Shown here one piece after another: positions 27,001-37,726 of a DNA stretch of 64,000 nucleotides. The DNA comes from Flectonema sp. DT1601 (lineage: Eukaryota > Euglenozoa > Diplonemea > Diplonemida > Diplonemidae): contig OZ025795.1 in NCBI GenBank assembly GCA_964019425.1, forward strand, positions 124,001 to 188,000, in the 5' to 3' direction. Each line of letters begins with the position of its first letter. Position 1 is the stretch's first letter. Made by a program: the position numbers and the translations under genes. Below the pieces are notes generated by a model. It was not told where the DNA came from and made no database searches. It worked only from the letters and a program-made list of their open reading frames with translations.

Positions 27001-30000
27001 TCATTGAATATTGTGATCAAGTAATGGATACTTACCACCAAGTCTGTAAACACTCAACACCTCAGCCAAGTGAGGAGGGGACACTACTTCATTAGCTTCT
27101 TTACGCTCAGCTTTAGAGAGCAGTTCCATATTTTGTCTGATCGCAGTTTTTATGCCTTCTCTGTTAATCCTTGATAATGGAAACCCATACTGATCAATAG
27201 TCAAATCAATAAGTGTCTTATTTCTAAGACAGCTATTATCTAACGACCCTCCAAGTACTAAACGAAAAGCACTGTGACCCCTCTCATCAATAGCATTATG
27301 ACGAAGAGACAGAGAGAGAAGAGTTGTATTAAATCGCAAAGCCTCAGCTATTTGTTCAGCTCCGAAATTTTCAATTCTGTTGCAAAGCTCTCCAATAGCG
27401 ACAGTCATTATAAGAAATCCGAGGTCTAATTTACGAACTGTTTTATTTATCTTTAAGAACTCAGCAACATACGTAGATCCAACTGAACCAATTCCTGAGG
27501 ACGAAACATCCAACATCTCAAGCTTCATGTCCGTGACTGAAAATAACATTTTCGCACCTTCATCTCCCAGTCTATTACAACCCAAACCTAATGACCTGAG
27601 TCCTGTTGGCTTTCTGAGCATATCACAAATAGAAGGAATTGACTTGATAGTTATTCCATTACCATTTAAGTAAAGAACTTGTAAGTGTTTATTATCAGTC
27701 AATCCTTTCATAAGTATTTCTGTACCCTCATCAAGAAGACCTGTACAGGTTAGATCAAGAACTTTTAAGTGTCGATTTAATGAAATCATTTTTGATAAAT
27801 GAACAGCAGCAAATGGCTTCAGAGGATTTCTCTTCAGCCATAATTGGTTTACGTAGTCATCAGTTTGAAGAGCGTCACACAAAGGTTTAATACCAACGTC
27901 AGTTAAGTGATTACCTGCTATGTACCAAGTTGATACTGATGATGATTTATTTATTACCATGTCAGCTACCCCGTTACCAAGATTATCACCAGCAATGTTA
28001 TTACCCAACAACAAGTGTCTCACTTTACTTTGATTGTCATTTCGTAAGCTGTCAAGCAACGGTTCGATTCCCTTCGGACCGATTACCTGCTTACATAAAT
28101 CAAGACGACCATCACCGCACATGGTTCCTTTTGTAAATGCTATAAAGTCATTCGCTTTTTTAAGTTTATCAGCTGTTTTAATATAATCCAACACAGGTTG
28201 CATCTGAGTACCAGTTGCGATATCAACAGGTTCTGGTTCTGGATGAAGTATCATTTGTGATAGAGGAAGGTCAGATACTAATTGTTGATATTCTTGTTGA
28301 CTTCTCTGTTGATCGATAATGTTCTCCTTCCAGTTTGAGTAGATAATTGATTTCTTTAGATTGTAGTAATCAAGATTGTATTTGGTGTTTAAAATATCTT
28401 TTATTGATTTCACTACTTCATTAAACTTCTTAATCTTATCGTAGGTTGCCTTAGACGGTAATATTGATTCCATGTTACGAACTAACTTGTCACTCGTCAG
28501 TTTCACGAGTTCAGTTTTCTTCGCAGAGTAGGTACGACGAGTCTTCAAACAATGGAGGACACAATCTGACGGACGCTCACTTGTCGATGCGGATATACAT
28601 TTTTGGTAGTCTTCGTACAGCTTGTCAGCAATTAACTGCGACACTGTTTCCAACAACTCTCTGACGACTGGTTGTGAGCGATGGGATTCCTCATCCTGTT
28701 CTTGAACTACATCACAAAGACAGTTATTCTCTTTTTCACGAACATTTACCTTCCTAGAAGTTCCAGTACACGATAATAAACAAAGTCTTTCCATATCCTC
28801 CCAACCACCGTAGTATTGAATTGAATGAAGTAATTTCATTGTAATGTCAAAACGACTTTCTGATGTCGGCTGTTCATTTATAATAGCCCACCACAACCAA
28901 TAGACTGTCTGGTTAGAACGTTCCTGTAGTGTCACGTAGTCAGAATTAGATATTTCTTTTTTCTTAAATGGAGATCTCAATCTCTTTTTTCCAACATTTA
29001 CATACTGACACCATGAAAGAAGTAACAAGTCACTGTCTATTGTCTTTGTATCAACCGAAGGATGACCTCTCATTTCCTTAACGAATTCTCTAATGTCACT
29101 CTGTTGAAAACAGACATGAGGGTCTATAGCAATAGTCTTCCCTTTTGATTTACAAGTTTCCCAGAAAGTTGTTGTGAGTAAGAACTTGTTACAAATACCA
29201 ACAGGAATGAGTGGGAATAAATCATCTTCAGAACCTCTACACTTCATTGTTGATGATAGTTTTATTTGTAAGTCTGGTTCTGGTTGTGACTCCAGTGGAT
29301 TAATAATAACAGAACTATCAAATTGAGTATTGTCAGATACTTGAAGCTGGTCTAACCAGTTTGAGATGTCATCGATGGGCCATTTTCCAATCGCTTTTTT
29401 AAAATGATCACCAGAATGACTTTTAACTAACGGATTTCTAAACACCTGAGAGAGTCTAACAGTCCTATCTGATGGCATGATGGTATCTGTTTCTCCATAA
29501 ATATGAAATGATGGAATCTCAAGATTCATTGAAGTGCTGTGAAGGTCTTTAAAACGATCACGAGAATCTCTACATTCTCCACCAGAAATACAAATATAAC
29601 ATTTTGGAGTAAAGTACTTAGCCTTGTCTGAACCAGATGCCTGTAGTGAAGCCATTATAGCGGCTATACAGGCACCTTGACTGAATCCTATCACACATTG
29701 AAACGGACCGTTAATGTTAAAATAATTATTAAGATATTCAATAGATTCATCTAACCCTTCATAAATAAGATCACCTGACTCACTAGTTGTAGAGTTGTAC
29801 CAATGTCTTCCTGTGTTTGCAATCATTTGAACGTTTCCTTCTGAAAATGAACTTTTGTGAGGAGCGTCTGCGAACACGAATTCGACGTTGCTGTTTTTAC
29901 TGATTCCAGTCAGGGCTTGTTTTGCTGCTCTTGAGAAGCTTCTTCCATTTTGACGAAGTCCATGTAACACCAGTACTCTGATCAAACCAGTTTTTGTACT

Positions 30001-30639
30001 AACAGATTTCTCAGGAACGACGTTACTCTGTTTCGGAGATGACTTTGCCTCCACAGCAGAGATATACCTCATTTCAGATTGGGTTGATTCCCTTCCAAGT
30101 AATTCGTTGCGGAGAGGATCACGTTTAAATTTCTCGAGGATGCCACGCATTCGAATCGAGTCCTTAAAACATTTGTTAACACGAGTTCCAACAGAACTCC
30201 CAACACCACCATGATGACTTATTATTGAAGTAAATCCAACAATAGCTCTTCTAACATCAAACATGATCTCAGAATTACACAAAGCTATGTAAATAAAACA
30301 AATATAAGTCCACGGAAGTGATGAAATTGAAGCTCCGATATCGTCAGCTGCTGAATTTGATATTTTCGAAATGACTTCGTCGAATTCGAATCTTCTTTCT
30401 TTATTGATGACGCGGTGTATCTGACTTAGTAGTATTATTGAGGCTACCTTACCTTCGATACTACCTGACTCATTCCAGTCTTTCCATGTATTATCTTGTA
30501 TGTAGTTATTAAAAGTACTTCTCATATAATCAATTGTTTCAACTCGACTTAATCTTCTTTGTGAATCAACACATCCCCACCATAGTTTACTTCTCCATTG
30601 GAGATCGTCTCCGAACCAAAAATTTAAAACTTCGTTCAT
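27001..30639 (-). CDS. DUF924 / FSH1-type serine hydrolase / leucine-rich-repeat fusion protein
   Basis: This single exon encodes 1212 aa. Residues 1-~190 begin VLNFWFGDDLQW and include IILLSQIHR, matching the DUF924 family. Residues ~220-440 are an FSH1/OVCA2-like serine hydrolase: VLVLHGLRQNGRSF, nucleophile elbow GFSQGA (S~317), GETDTIMP (D~384), SGDHF (H~410), so a full triad. A middle helical region (~450-830) is unassigned. Residues ~840-1150 are leucine-rich repeats of the ribonuclease-inhibitor type (LWLKRNPLKPF, VLDLTCTGLLDEG, SLSLRHNAIDERG). It is likely an intracellular esterase with a protein-binding scaffold; the substrate is unknown. A GTAAGT lies near the 3' end, so a small spliced 3' exon cannot be excluded. 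The stop as read is TGA. Confidence 0.8.
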   Translation of the reverse strand: MNEVLNFWFGDDLQWRSKLWWGCVDSQRRLSRVETIDYMRSTFNNYIQDNTWKDWNESGSIEGKVASIILLSQIHRVINKERRFEFDEVISKISNSAADDIGASISSLPWTYICFIYIALCNSEIMFDVRRAIVGFTSIISHHGGVGSSVGTRVNKCFKDSIRMRGILEKFKRDPLRNELLGRESTQSEMRYISAVEAKSSPKQSNVVPEKSVSTKTGLIRVLVLHGLRQNGRSFSRAAKQALTGISKNSNVEFVFADAPHKSSFSEGNVQMIANTGRHWYNSTTSESGDLIYEGLDESIEYLNNYFNINGPFQCVIGFSQGACIAAIMASLQASGSDKAKYFTPKCYICISGGECRDSRDRFKDLHSTSMNLEIPSFHIYGETDTIMPSDRTVRLSQVFRNPLVKSHSGDHFKKAIGKWPIDDISNWLDQLQVSDNTQFDSSVIINPLESQPEPDLQIKLSSTMKCRGSEDDLFPLIPVGICNKFLLTTTFWETCKSKGKTIAIDPHVCFQQSDIREFVKEMRGHPSVDTKTIDSDLLLLSWCQYVNVGKKRLRSPFKKKEISNSDYVTLQERSNQTVYWLWWAIINEQPTSESRFDITMKLLHSIQYYGGWEDMERLCLLSCTGTSRKVNVREKENNCLCDVVQEQDEESHRSQPVVRELLETVSQLIADKLYEDYQKCISASTSERPSDCVLHCLKTRRTYSAKKTELVKLTSDKLVRNMESILPSKATYDKIKKFNEVVKSIKDILNTKYNLDYYNLKKSIIYSNWKENIIDQQRSQQEYQQLVSDLPLSQMILHPEPEPVDIATGTQMQPVLDYIKTADKLKKANDFIAFTKGTMCGDGRLDLCKQVIGPKGIEPLLDSLRNDNQSKVRHLLLGNNIAGDNLGNGVADMVINKSSSVSTWYIAGNHLTDVGIKPLCDALQTDDYVNQLWLKRNPLKPFAAVHLSKMISLNRHLKVLDLTCTGLLDEGTEILMKGLTDNKHLQVLYLNGNGITIKSIPSICDMLRKPTGLRSLGLGCNRLGDEGAKMLFSVTDMKLEMLDVSSSGIGSVGSTYVAEFLKINKTVRKLDLGFLIMTVAIGELCNRIENFGAEQIAEALRFNTTLLSLSLRHNAIDERGHSAFRLVLGGSLDNSCLRNKTLIDLTIDQYGFPLSRINREGIKTAIRQNMELLSKAERKEANEVVSPPHLAEVLSVYRLGGKYPLLDHNIQ

Positions 30640-30755
30640 AATGGTTGTTGTGTATTTGGATTTTTACTGAAAAAGGAAACTGATGATTGAAAGTAACTAA
30701 CTAAGTAAGGCTGATCGTTCAGCTAGTAATAACTACACCGTGTAAATGAATTAAC

Positions 30756-33562
30756 TTATGGCAGTACAGTAGTTATGACATATCCTAACATTCCTAAGGC
30801 TTGTCTGAATTTTGATAACTCACATTGCTCTCTAAATAAAATAAATAACTGAAGGAAGTCACTCGAACTCTTCTCAAGACCAGGTAAGTGTATTGAGACC
30901 GTCGGATGAGATAATGAAGTTGGTAACGGACACCAATCTGAACAAGAAAGAACACCTGGACGTTCCCACAGATGGCCGACTACAGAACACCTAAGAGAAA
31001 GAGACCAACAACGACTAATAAAATGTTTCCCTTTAGCAGAATCATAACAATGCGGTGCAGATATGTATCCGCTGTCTCGTAGCCTACGCAAAGCCTCATC
31101 GATACACTCAGTTGGAAGAGTTATTTTATTAATTTGTGAACACTGCTCTTCGTCATCCAGAGCCGACTCAAACATACCACAATATGATAAGACCCCAATA
31201 AGCCTTGGGCCTACTAGAATATCATAAGAGGTTTCTATCAAATTAGCAGCAGCCAAGAAACTAATCTCCTGAACTACATATTGCCTTGTGTTGTTCGCGA
31301 ATAAGTCTGTAGGAAAACCAAAAGAATTCGAAGGTATCTGTACATCGTTGGTTCTTATTAAACTACACTGTTCTAGAATGTGTAATAATTCACCAGGGAT
31401 GACCCTATCAAGATCCTCTTTAGAAGTATTTTCTTTATAAAGTGTTAACAGAATGAGTGATCCAAGAAAATCTGATGAACGTTGAGCCTCAACATATCCA
31501 ACATTAGATACCTGAGTATAGGTACTGCATTCTCTAAACAACGAGAAGGAAGCGTATTGATCAAGTCGCAGACAAGAACAAGCTAATCTCCAATCACTGT
31601 AAGTCAGAAAGTCTAAATCTCTTCTAAAATGGTTATATAATTCATCAGAATAATTAATAACACATTCAGGTATCGACAGCACTGTGTGAGACTGAATAAC
31701 TGTGAATCTCTGATACTGTTGTGGTGGGCTGATCCATATTCGATTGTTTGCAACTTGTAAAAAGCATCTACGAACTATCCTAATGTGTGCTTCATTTGTA
31801 AATACACAAACAGTAAAATCATTACATTGAATGTTACTGTGAGGAACTTTACACAGAACATAGTCAGATGAAATTGTGTGCGCTCGTACTGTTTGTTCAC
31901 CAAATTTAATACTAACTCCTCGGAGGCTGCAAAAATTCGAACCCTCGAACCTGATATGTTCACCTGCTGAACCAGTCACTGGTGCTACCAATCGAATACA
32001 TGGCTTTCTGAGTATTAAATCATTAATATCACTCTCTAAAGGATGTCCTGTAAGTCTCGCATACGCATCTGATAAAAAGACTGTAAACAACGTATCAACT
32101 TTATCCACAAGAGGTGCACTACTTGGTAACATACAATGAAACAATTCATTTCCAAATAGAGATGCCGCTAATCTCACGATAGCATCGTGAAACTCTGGTT
32201 CAATTATGAGAGTTTTATCTGATTTTTGTTTACTCGGATGTGAGGGATAAAGTAATGAAGATGCTCTTATTACTTTTTGAAGTACGACAGATGTAACTAT
32301 TTGGGGATAGATACAAATATACTTTGCGAAAGAAGCGAAACTTTCACTTCCCATAACACCCCTCCAATGACTACCATGAGAATCAATACCTTCGATTGTA
32401 TGTTGAGATTGCCAGCCAAGTTCTACTGCATCTTTAGTAACAAAACACTGAAAGAATTTTTTTAAAATTCCATTTCTCATATACATGTAGTCGTCAAGAT
32501 CTGTATTTTGCAGCCAGTCTGGATCAAAATTTTCCTTTGCTCCACTCGGATCAGACAACACATCGCTGTAGTAATGGTTATTTTTGTTTGTATTGAAATA
32601 AGCAATCTCCTCTCAACGATAATAAAAACAACGTACCTGTAATATCGAAGCAGGTTATCATCAATTAATTTTGACAACACTGCAATAGGAGTACGAGCGA
32701 ATGCAGACCTGTTTAAGTCATCCGAAAATGAAAGCAACAGTATAACAAACGATCTAAAACAAAGAGATGGCGAACACAATATTTCGATAAGTCTTGACGT
32801 TGCCGTTGACGGTTCCAATTTCGTATCATGCAAGAATGTTGATAATGATGCAGGAGAAAGTTCATCGCATTTAAAGACGTGAAGAGCTGCTTTGTATATT
32901 CTTAGAAGAGAAGTTCCAACTACTTCGTGTTTTTTTATTTCATTCACGAAATCAGAATGAGCTTTGAGAATGTTAGCTTTAGTTGTAAGACAACTATTAA
33001 TATCTCCGTGAAGTACTGAAGACTTGCGTGTTTCTCTCCTGGAACCTGTTGGTGAAACAACAGTTGCTCGTCGTGATGAAGTTCCTAATGAAGTTGCTAA
33101 TGATCTCCTTGTTCTGGGAAAGACTCTCATCGGTTCTGAATCAAGTATCACACTGGTGTCTGTTGATGCTTGACTTGTTCGAGAACCACTTCGGCGTTGT
33201 TGAGATGGTCGTCTGATATCTTCATTAAATAAAGATCTACGAGGAAATACTAACTCACCGTCACTTTCTGAGAAATTACTTTCCGTCCTCCGTCTTACTC
33301 GATACCCAACTGGTGGTTTCGGTTCCATCAATGACCCTCTTGGTGATCTCTTAGTACCAGTTGACGGACTGAGTATGAAACCATCTGTAGTAACTCTTTG
33401 CTTTGTTTCTCTTAGCGCTCCTACATAAGGTGACATTGTCAGTTTTGGTCTTGACAGTGATGTATTTATCTTTGCTTTTGCATGAATCGCATTTCGTAGT
33501 AATCTAAAACTAGATTCAGCCTTCGTCAAAGGTTTTATAATATCGAGTGAATCGTCAATCAT
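30756..33562 (-). CDS. Two-exon 911-aa protein with an IPT/TIG-like domain, unknown function
   Basis: Exons 33562-32637 and 32565-30756 join in phase (intron 71 bases, donor GTACGT, acceptor ACAG) across RYY-SDVLSDPSG. The first ~190 residues are Arg/Ser-rich and disordered. Residues ~200-490 are helical with no clear family. Residues ~493-570 resemble an IPT/TIG immunoglobulin-like fold: IRLVAPVTGSAGEHIRFEG, VSIKFGEQTV, SSDYVLCKVP. The remaining C-terminal part is Cys-containing and helical. There is no signal peptide or membrane segment. IPT/TIG folds occur in transcription factors and cell-surface receptors; without the rest of the domain set no function can be given. Confidence 0.75.
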
Positions 33563-34220
33563 TGTGATTGTTGACTTGAGTTAGTAGTTGGCTTCGGTGA
33601 TGTTTAAAACATTATTTACACAAAGCTGTTATCTTCACCTGTGTGATAATATAATAACATGTGATAAATATACTTTACTCAACTTTTTATTATTATTCAT
33701 GCTGGCATTTTGCATTGAAGATTACAATACATCCCGAAAGACGAGAGGAATTTTTTGAGTTTTGTTTTTTTTTTTGTTTCACAAAAAAAAAAAAAAGTAA
33801 CGCGATCGAGGGCAATTTAATCAACTTGTGTGAAAGGATTGCTGGTAAATAATTGCACGTTTCAGTGGAATGTAGCGGAAGACTAGTTTGTTTGATCTAG
33901 TTTTTTAAAATGATACATCCACGTCACGGATTGCAATAAACAGTTGCCAACCATCTTTTCTTGAAGTCAATACATTGCGTCGTCTTCTGAAGCAGTACTT
34001 TACTGCTTTTGCGGCATTTAGAAATTGGTGAAAATCAAAAAGACTTTTAACTTTTAATAATCAAGTAAGGTGAGATTGTGGCGTAATACGATTAGTTTAT
34101 GTTGTAATTGAAAGAAAATAAAATTCAGAAAAAAATAAGCTGCCAAAAAAAGTTCGTACGCAGCAGCTACGAAATCTAGAAACAACTAACTGCGGGAATT
34201 GGAGGTCTTTTTTATGCGAT
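33563..34220. other. Spacer 3' of GILT-4, holds the fourth hairpin
   Basis: On the coding strand this is the 3' flank of GILT-4 and the upstream region of the 911-aa gene. It has small inverted repeats, such as AGCAGTA/TACTGCT near 33990-34006 and TTCGTA/TACGAA near 34155-34175, plus A/T runs near 33765-33795. No gene is seen. Confidence 0.5.
33881..33902 (-). promoter_or_regulatory. GILT 3'-flank hairpin, copy 4 (short-loop form)
   Basis: On the minus strand ACTAG-atcaaacaaa-CTAGT keeps the outer arms and the sequence ATCAAACAAACTAGTC but lacks the inner GTTTG arm. It sits 320-340 bases past the GILT-4 stop. The outer stem is kept although the flanks have diverged. Confidence 0.45.
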
Positions 34221-34895
34221 TTATAACTTGCAGCCCTTTGGCTTAGTTCCATTATAGTCTCTACAGACTGTTTCCTTCAAGAGGTCGGTTTCCTTCAGCA
34301 CCTTTCCGTTGACAACCAGGTAAGGCACGTAATCCCTGCCCGGAACCAATGCCGTCTTCTTAGCAGCAACAGCAGTCAAGGTTCTTCCCTTTTTGTCATT
34401 CATGCAGGCAGTTACATCAGACGGGTTCAGTCCCGAGATAGTTGCACACTTTTCCATTTGGGAAGTTGAAACCTTACCGTTGGCCTCGAGGCAGTACACG
34501 AAAGGCATGTACTTCGAAGGGTCATCATTCAGCATGTCCTTCACACAGACTTCAGCCAAGTTTCCGTAACACTCCTCAGGTCCATGCTGACACACATTCT
34601 CTCCAGTGTAGCAGTCATCAGCAGGGCTCGAGGCCGAAGGACCGCAGTGCTTCAACCAGCACTCGAATCCCTGATCTCCTTCACATTCATTGATCTTTAC
34701 GTAAGCGTTACCAAATGGAATGAAGTCGAAGTTCATGATGCCGATGAGACCCGGTGCGGTCAGTGTGGAATTCACTGGTCCCCTCACCGTGGCGTCACAT
34801 GCGGGTCAAAGAGACTCTCCGTAGAAGTCAACGGACACCTTCTCCTGAGCGGAGGCGGTCACGGCGAGCATAGCAACAAAGAGAGCACGGTGCAT
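34221..34895 (-). CDS. Selenocysteine GILT-type thiol reductase, copy 4 (dispersed)
   Basis: The protein is 224 aa with TGA 34806-34808 as Sec30, and it ends in TAA. It is separated from the other three by two unrelated genes (about 8 kb). It is the most diverged copy: signal peptide MHRALFVAM, GESL-U-PAC (copy 1 has GEAL), TVRGPV, ADDCYTG, and MNDKKGRTLTAV, which removes one glycosylation sequon. The redox centre, CQHG signature and Cys pattern are unchanged. Retention of TGA despite these changes argues for selection on selenocysteine. Confidence 0.9.
34806..34808 (-). other. Recoded TGA (Sec codon), GILT copy 4
   Basis: In-frame TGA at codon 30 in the most diverged copy; the preceding codon region differs (GES versus GEA) but TGA is kept. 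Confidence 0.85.
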
Positions 34896-35427
34896 TGTTG
34901 TGGAGGTGTTGAAGCTGAAAAGGGAAAACCAATCAAGTAGAACCATATTAGCAAACGAGTTCCAAAATACTTGTCCAAGTCTAACAAGTAGTGCTTCTTT
35001 CGTTTTTTTTTTTGTTCACTTTCATTCGTTTGTGGGGCTGTTTTTCAGCACAAATGGATTCCGCTTTACGAAGATTTCAAGGGCGTTTCCTTGCTGAATA
35101 ATCGCACGAAATTGTATCCGAAACAAGATTGAAAAAAAGATGACAACAGCGACAAGACATTCACGTAGAAACCATTCAGACAAGCCTTATATTTTGTTGA
35201 TCGCAGCTAGTTTTACTGGCGCACAGGGAAATAGATAACATGACATAATAAATAACGGTTCTTAATCTGAATAGTTTCTTCTCCGACTTAGTCGGTACAA
35301 AAAATAAAACTCAAAACAGCCTTCATCAACATCAAGAGTTTTATTATAATCAGAGTACAAGCCCCTCAAATTTGAAGGCATCGTATCATATATGATCTAG
35401 TAGGAAATCACAACGGATATGTGTCGT
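34896..35427. other. Intergenic spacer; no gene seen
   Basis: This contains the upstream region of GILT-4 and the 3' flank of the small orphan gene. It has a T9 run near 35004-35013 and a GACTTAGTCGG stretch near 35284. No open frame with similarity was found. Confidence 0.5.
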
Positions 35428-35700
35428 CTAACCAAATCGAGCTTCAACTGTGTATCCAAATCTTAAGACGCCATCTACTGTTGGAATATCTTTTAATTGC
35501 ATACCTGGATTTTGATAATCTGCATCATATGACCAGCAGTAGCAGTCTTTACCAACATCCAGAGTTAGTTTTCTAACTTTAAAAAAAACGTACAAGTCTG
35601 ACACCGTTTTCTCTCTGTTTTTTATTTCAACTTCGATTCCTTCATTCCCCAAAGCAAGTCCTCCAAATCCCCCTTGTTTGAAGACTGCAGTTACAGACAT
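35428..35700 (-). CDS. Small orphan protein (90 aa)
   Basis: A complete frame runs from ATG at 35698-35700 to TAG. The protein has a Gly-rich start (FKQGGFGGLALGNEG) and alternating hydrophobic residues that suggest a small beta fold (VEIKNREKTVSDLYVFFKV, then DCYCWSYDA). Upstream of the ATG is a T-rich stretch ending TTTTTAG (about 35716-35722), which looks like a splice acceptor for a 5' UTR intron or trans-splicing. I recognise no family. Coding is favoured by codon pattern and by filling a gap in the one-strand gene series. Confidence 0.55.
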   Translation of the reverse strand: MSVTAVFKQGGFGGLALGNEGIEVEIKNREKTVSDLYVFFKVRKLTLDVGKDCYCWSYDADYQNPGMQLKDIPTVDGVLRFGYTVEARFG

Positions 35701-36145
35701 TTTGTACTTTGGATGCCTAAAAACAAAATTATTGTTAACTAATGTTTATATAAGAACCTTCTCTTCCATTAAGCCGAAAAGACTAACGAAAAGAGTAGCT
35801 AGAAAGTGTTAGTTAGTTGGTTAGCAAAAATACAAAAACTGATGACTGTCCGCATCAGCAAGGACCCAATCACGAAGATTGTAGATTGTAGTTTTATAGC
35901 TTCGGTTGGAAGTGATCGACTCCCAGTGGCAAAAAAAAAAAACCAGTTGTTAGTTAGAGACCCGAAAAAGTTAATCAGTACATGTTTTCAGTAGGCGATA
36001 TGTAATTAAACAACGTACATAAATATTGTAGATGTGTTTTGCGACTAGGTTAGTACGGGATCACAAAAGCACTGATTACTACAATAAAACAATGAAAGAA
36101 ATTACAGGTAAAGAGCTATCGAAAGAGACAAAAAGCAGTAAATTC
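35701..36145. other. Intergenic spacer; no gene seen
   Basis: Mixed AT-rich DNA with an A run at about 35931-35942 and no credible open frame. It lies between the transporter stop and the small orphan start. Confidence 0.5.
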
Positions 36146-37282
36146 TCATATTGGAATTTTCTTCTTTTTAATACCACTATTCCGCAATGAAATAACCGCT
36201 GTGCAAGTCATAAATAAAAATAACACCAATAAGGTGTGCCAATTCGGAACAGGTCGTCCGAGAGATAAATCGAAGACAAGAGTTGCGATAGGTTCAAAAG
36301 ACATTATACCTGTGACGACAATAGGAGTGGAAAAACTTAGAGCCAATACTATGCTCCCTTGAAAACACGCAGTCAATAGAGCAACCAAGAACGTCGGAAC
36401 TGAATACCAAGGGTTAATCATAGCAAACAACCATGTTCCAATACTAAGTTCAGGATTGAAATAAAAAGAATTTAATAACAAAAAGACAGTCGACTGTGCG
36501 TACATCATTCCCATGAGAGGAACCAACGGAATATAATTACGTAAAGTCTTTACGAACATTAGATGAGCAGCATTGACACATGAGACAGCCAGACCTGCTA
36601 GCACTCCATACACAGAAGGTCCGAGAACTATTATAAAATAAGTAACAACCGTAAGTGCGATGTATAATGAATACTTCACTATCTGATCATGTTTTTGTTT
36701 ATCTTGTATCAGTGAAAACATCACTGTAAACAAACAAGAGCAATTCGTAAGCACAGCCGTAACTTCATCACCAGCATAGTCCAAAGCCAACTGAGCCATA
36801 ATACTGACGACTCCGTGAGTGATCCCAGCTAGTAAGAGTGTTGTTATGAGTTGTTTATTGTTTTCATCAGTAAAATGTTTTAATATTTGATTCACATCAC
36901 CCAAAGGTATCCCAATGTTCGACTGTTGCTGTAGAGCTACTGCACACAATAACGTAAGTACTAAGTTACGTGTTCCAACTTTTAGCATCGGATTTTCTTC
37001 GTACATATCCATGAGAGGGAAGACTAATCCTCCACAACAAGTTCCAAATAGCGCTAATCCAACACCGAGATATGCTCTGTGAGGACCACGAGCAATAGAT
37101 TCCCATTCTGCTAAAAACTTCTCAGCATTGCCGCGTTTACTCTTTTTCAAACTCAACAACTCTGCAGGTGTATCAGGAAGGGTTTCGATGGAATCATTTC
37201 TCGAAATATCTAACAGCACATCTTCTTGAAGCTCTTCAGGTCGGAGCCGTGGATGCCTACTATGACTTGTTGTCTGTTCCAT
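36146..37282 (-). CDS. EamA-like (drug/metabolite transporter superfamily) membrane protein
   Basis: This single exon encodes 378 aa. A hydrophilic N-terminus of about 75 residues contains acidic and dileucine-type motifs (EELQEDVLL). About ten hydrophobic segments follow, among them YLGVGLALFGTCCGGLVFPL, LVLTLLCAVAL, VMFSLIQ, YSLYIALTVVTYFIIVL, TFLVALLTACFQGSIVLAL and TLLVLFLFMTCTAVISL. The last pair shows the typical two-half repeat with SFEPIATLVFDLSLG near the second repeat end. The protein ends in a basic tail (KKKKIPI) that could be an ER-retrieval-type KKxx variant. The transported solute is unknown; nucleotide-sugar and thiamine-like transporters are close in fold. The stop is TGA. 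Confidence 0.75.
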   Translation of the reverse strand: MEQTTSHSRHPRLRPEELQEDVLLDISRNDSIETLPDTPAELLSLKKSKRGNAEKFLAEWESIARGPHRAYLGVGLALFGTCCGGLVFPLMDMYEENPMLKVGTRNLVLTLLCAVALQQQSNIGIPLGDVNQILKHFTDENNKQLITTLLLAGITHGVVSIMAQLALDYAGDEVTAVLTNCSCLFTVMFSLIQDKQKHDQIVKYSLYIALTVVTYFIIVLGPSVYGVLAGLAVSCVNAAHLMFVKTLRNYIPLVPLMGMMYAQSTVFLLLNSFYFNPELSIGTWLFAMINPWYSVPTFLVALLTACFQGSIVLALSFSTPIVVTGIMSFEPIATLVFDLSLGRPVPNWHTLLVLFLFMTCTAVISLRNSGIKKKKIPI

Positions 37283-37726
37283 ATTAACCTGTTACTAATT
37301 ATAGAAACCATTAAACATATTTATTGATTGTTATTACAACTAACGAAACAACTCCAACAATATCATTCTCCAGTAAGCTGTAACAGAAAGGAATATTGAG
37401 ATGTAATTCTGTTATCGAAAAAATGCTAACAAAAAAAAAACCTTCTTTTCGCTACTGATAAAACTGATACGTAACTCCTCAAAGGGATAATATTTTTCGA
37501 CATAATCTTACTCACTGAGTGCAGGTTAGAAAGACTATCTAACCTACCTAAGATTAAAGTATAGTGTGCACTGGTTGATATAGTGATTCAAACTAAAGGT
37601 ATTGGTTGGAGGTTATCACTGCGTTACTGTCGGCAGTGAGAATTTGTTGAATATCACGTCAGTCACACTGTCGTCTTCACCAACAGAACGAAACATTAGA
37701 AATCAAAGAAAGTAACTAAAAATTAT
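37283..37726. other. Intergenic spacer; no gene seen
   Basis: AT-rich DNA with short direct and inverted words (for example around 37528-37548, GGTTAGA/TCTAACC). No coding or RNA feature is recognised. Confidence 0.5.

Noticed and set aside
33990-34006. AGCAGTA/TACTGCT hairpin 3' of GILT-4 as SECIS
   Set aside because: The stem is only 7 bp with a 3-base loop and lacks the TGA/GA quartet and apical AA.
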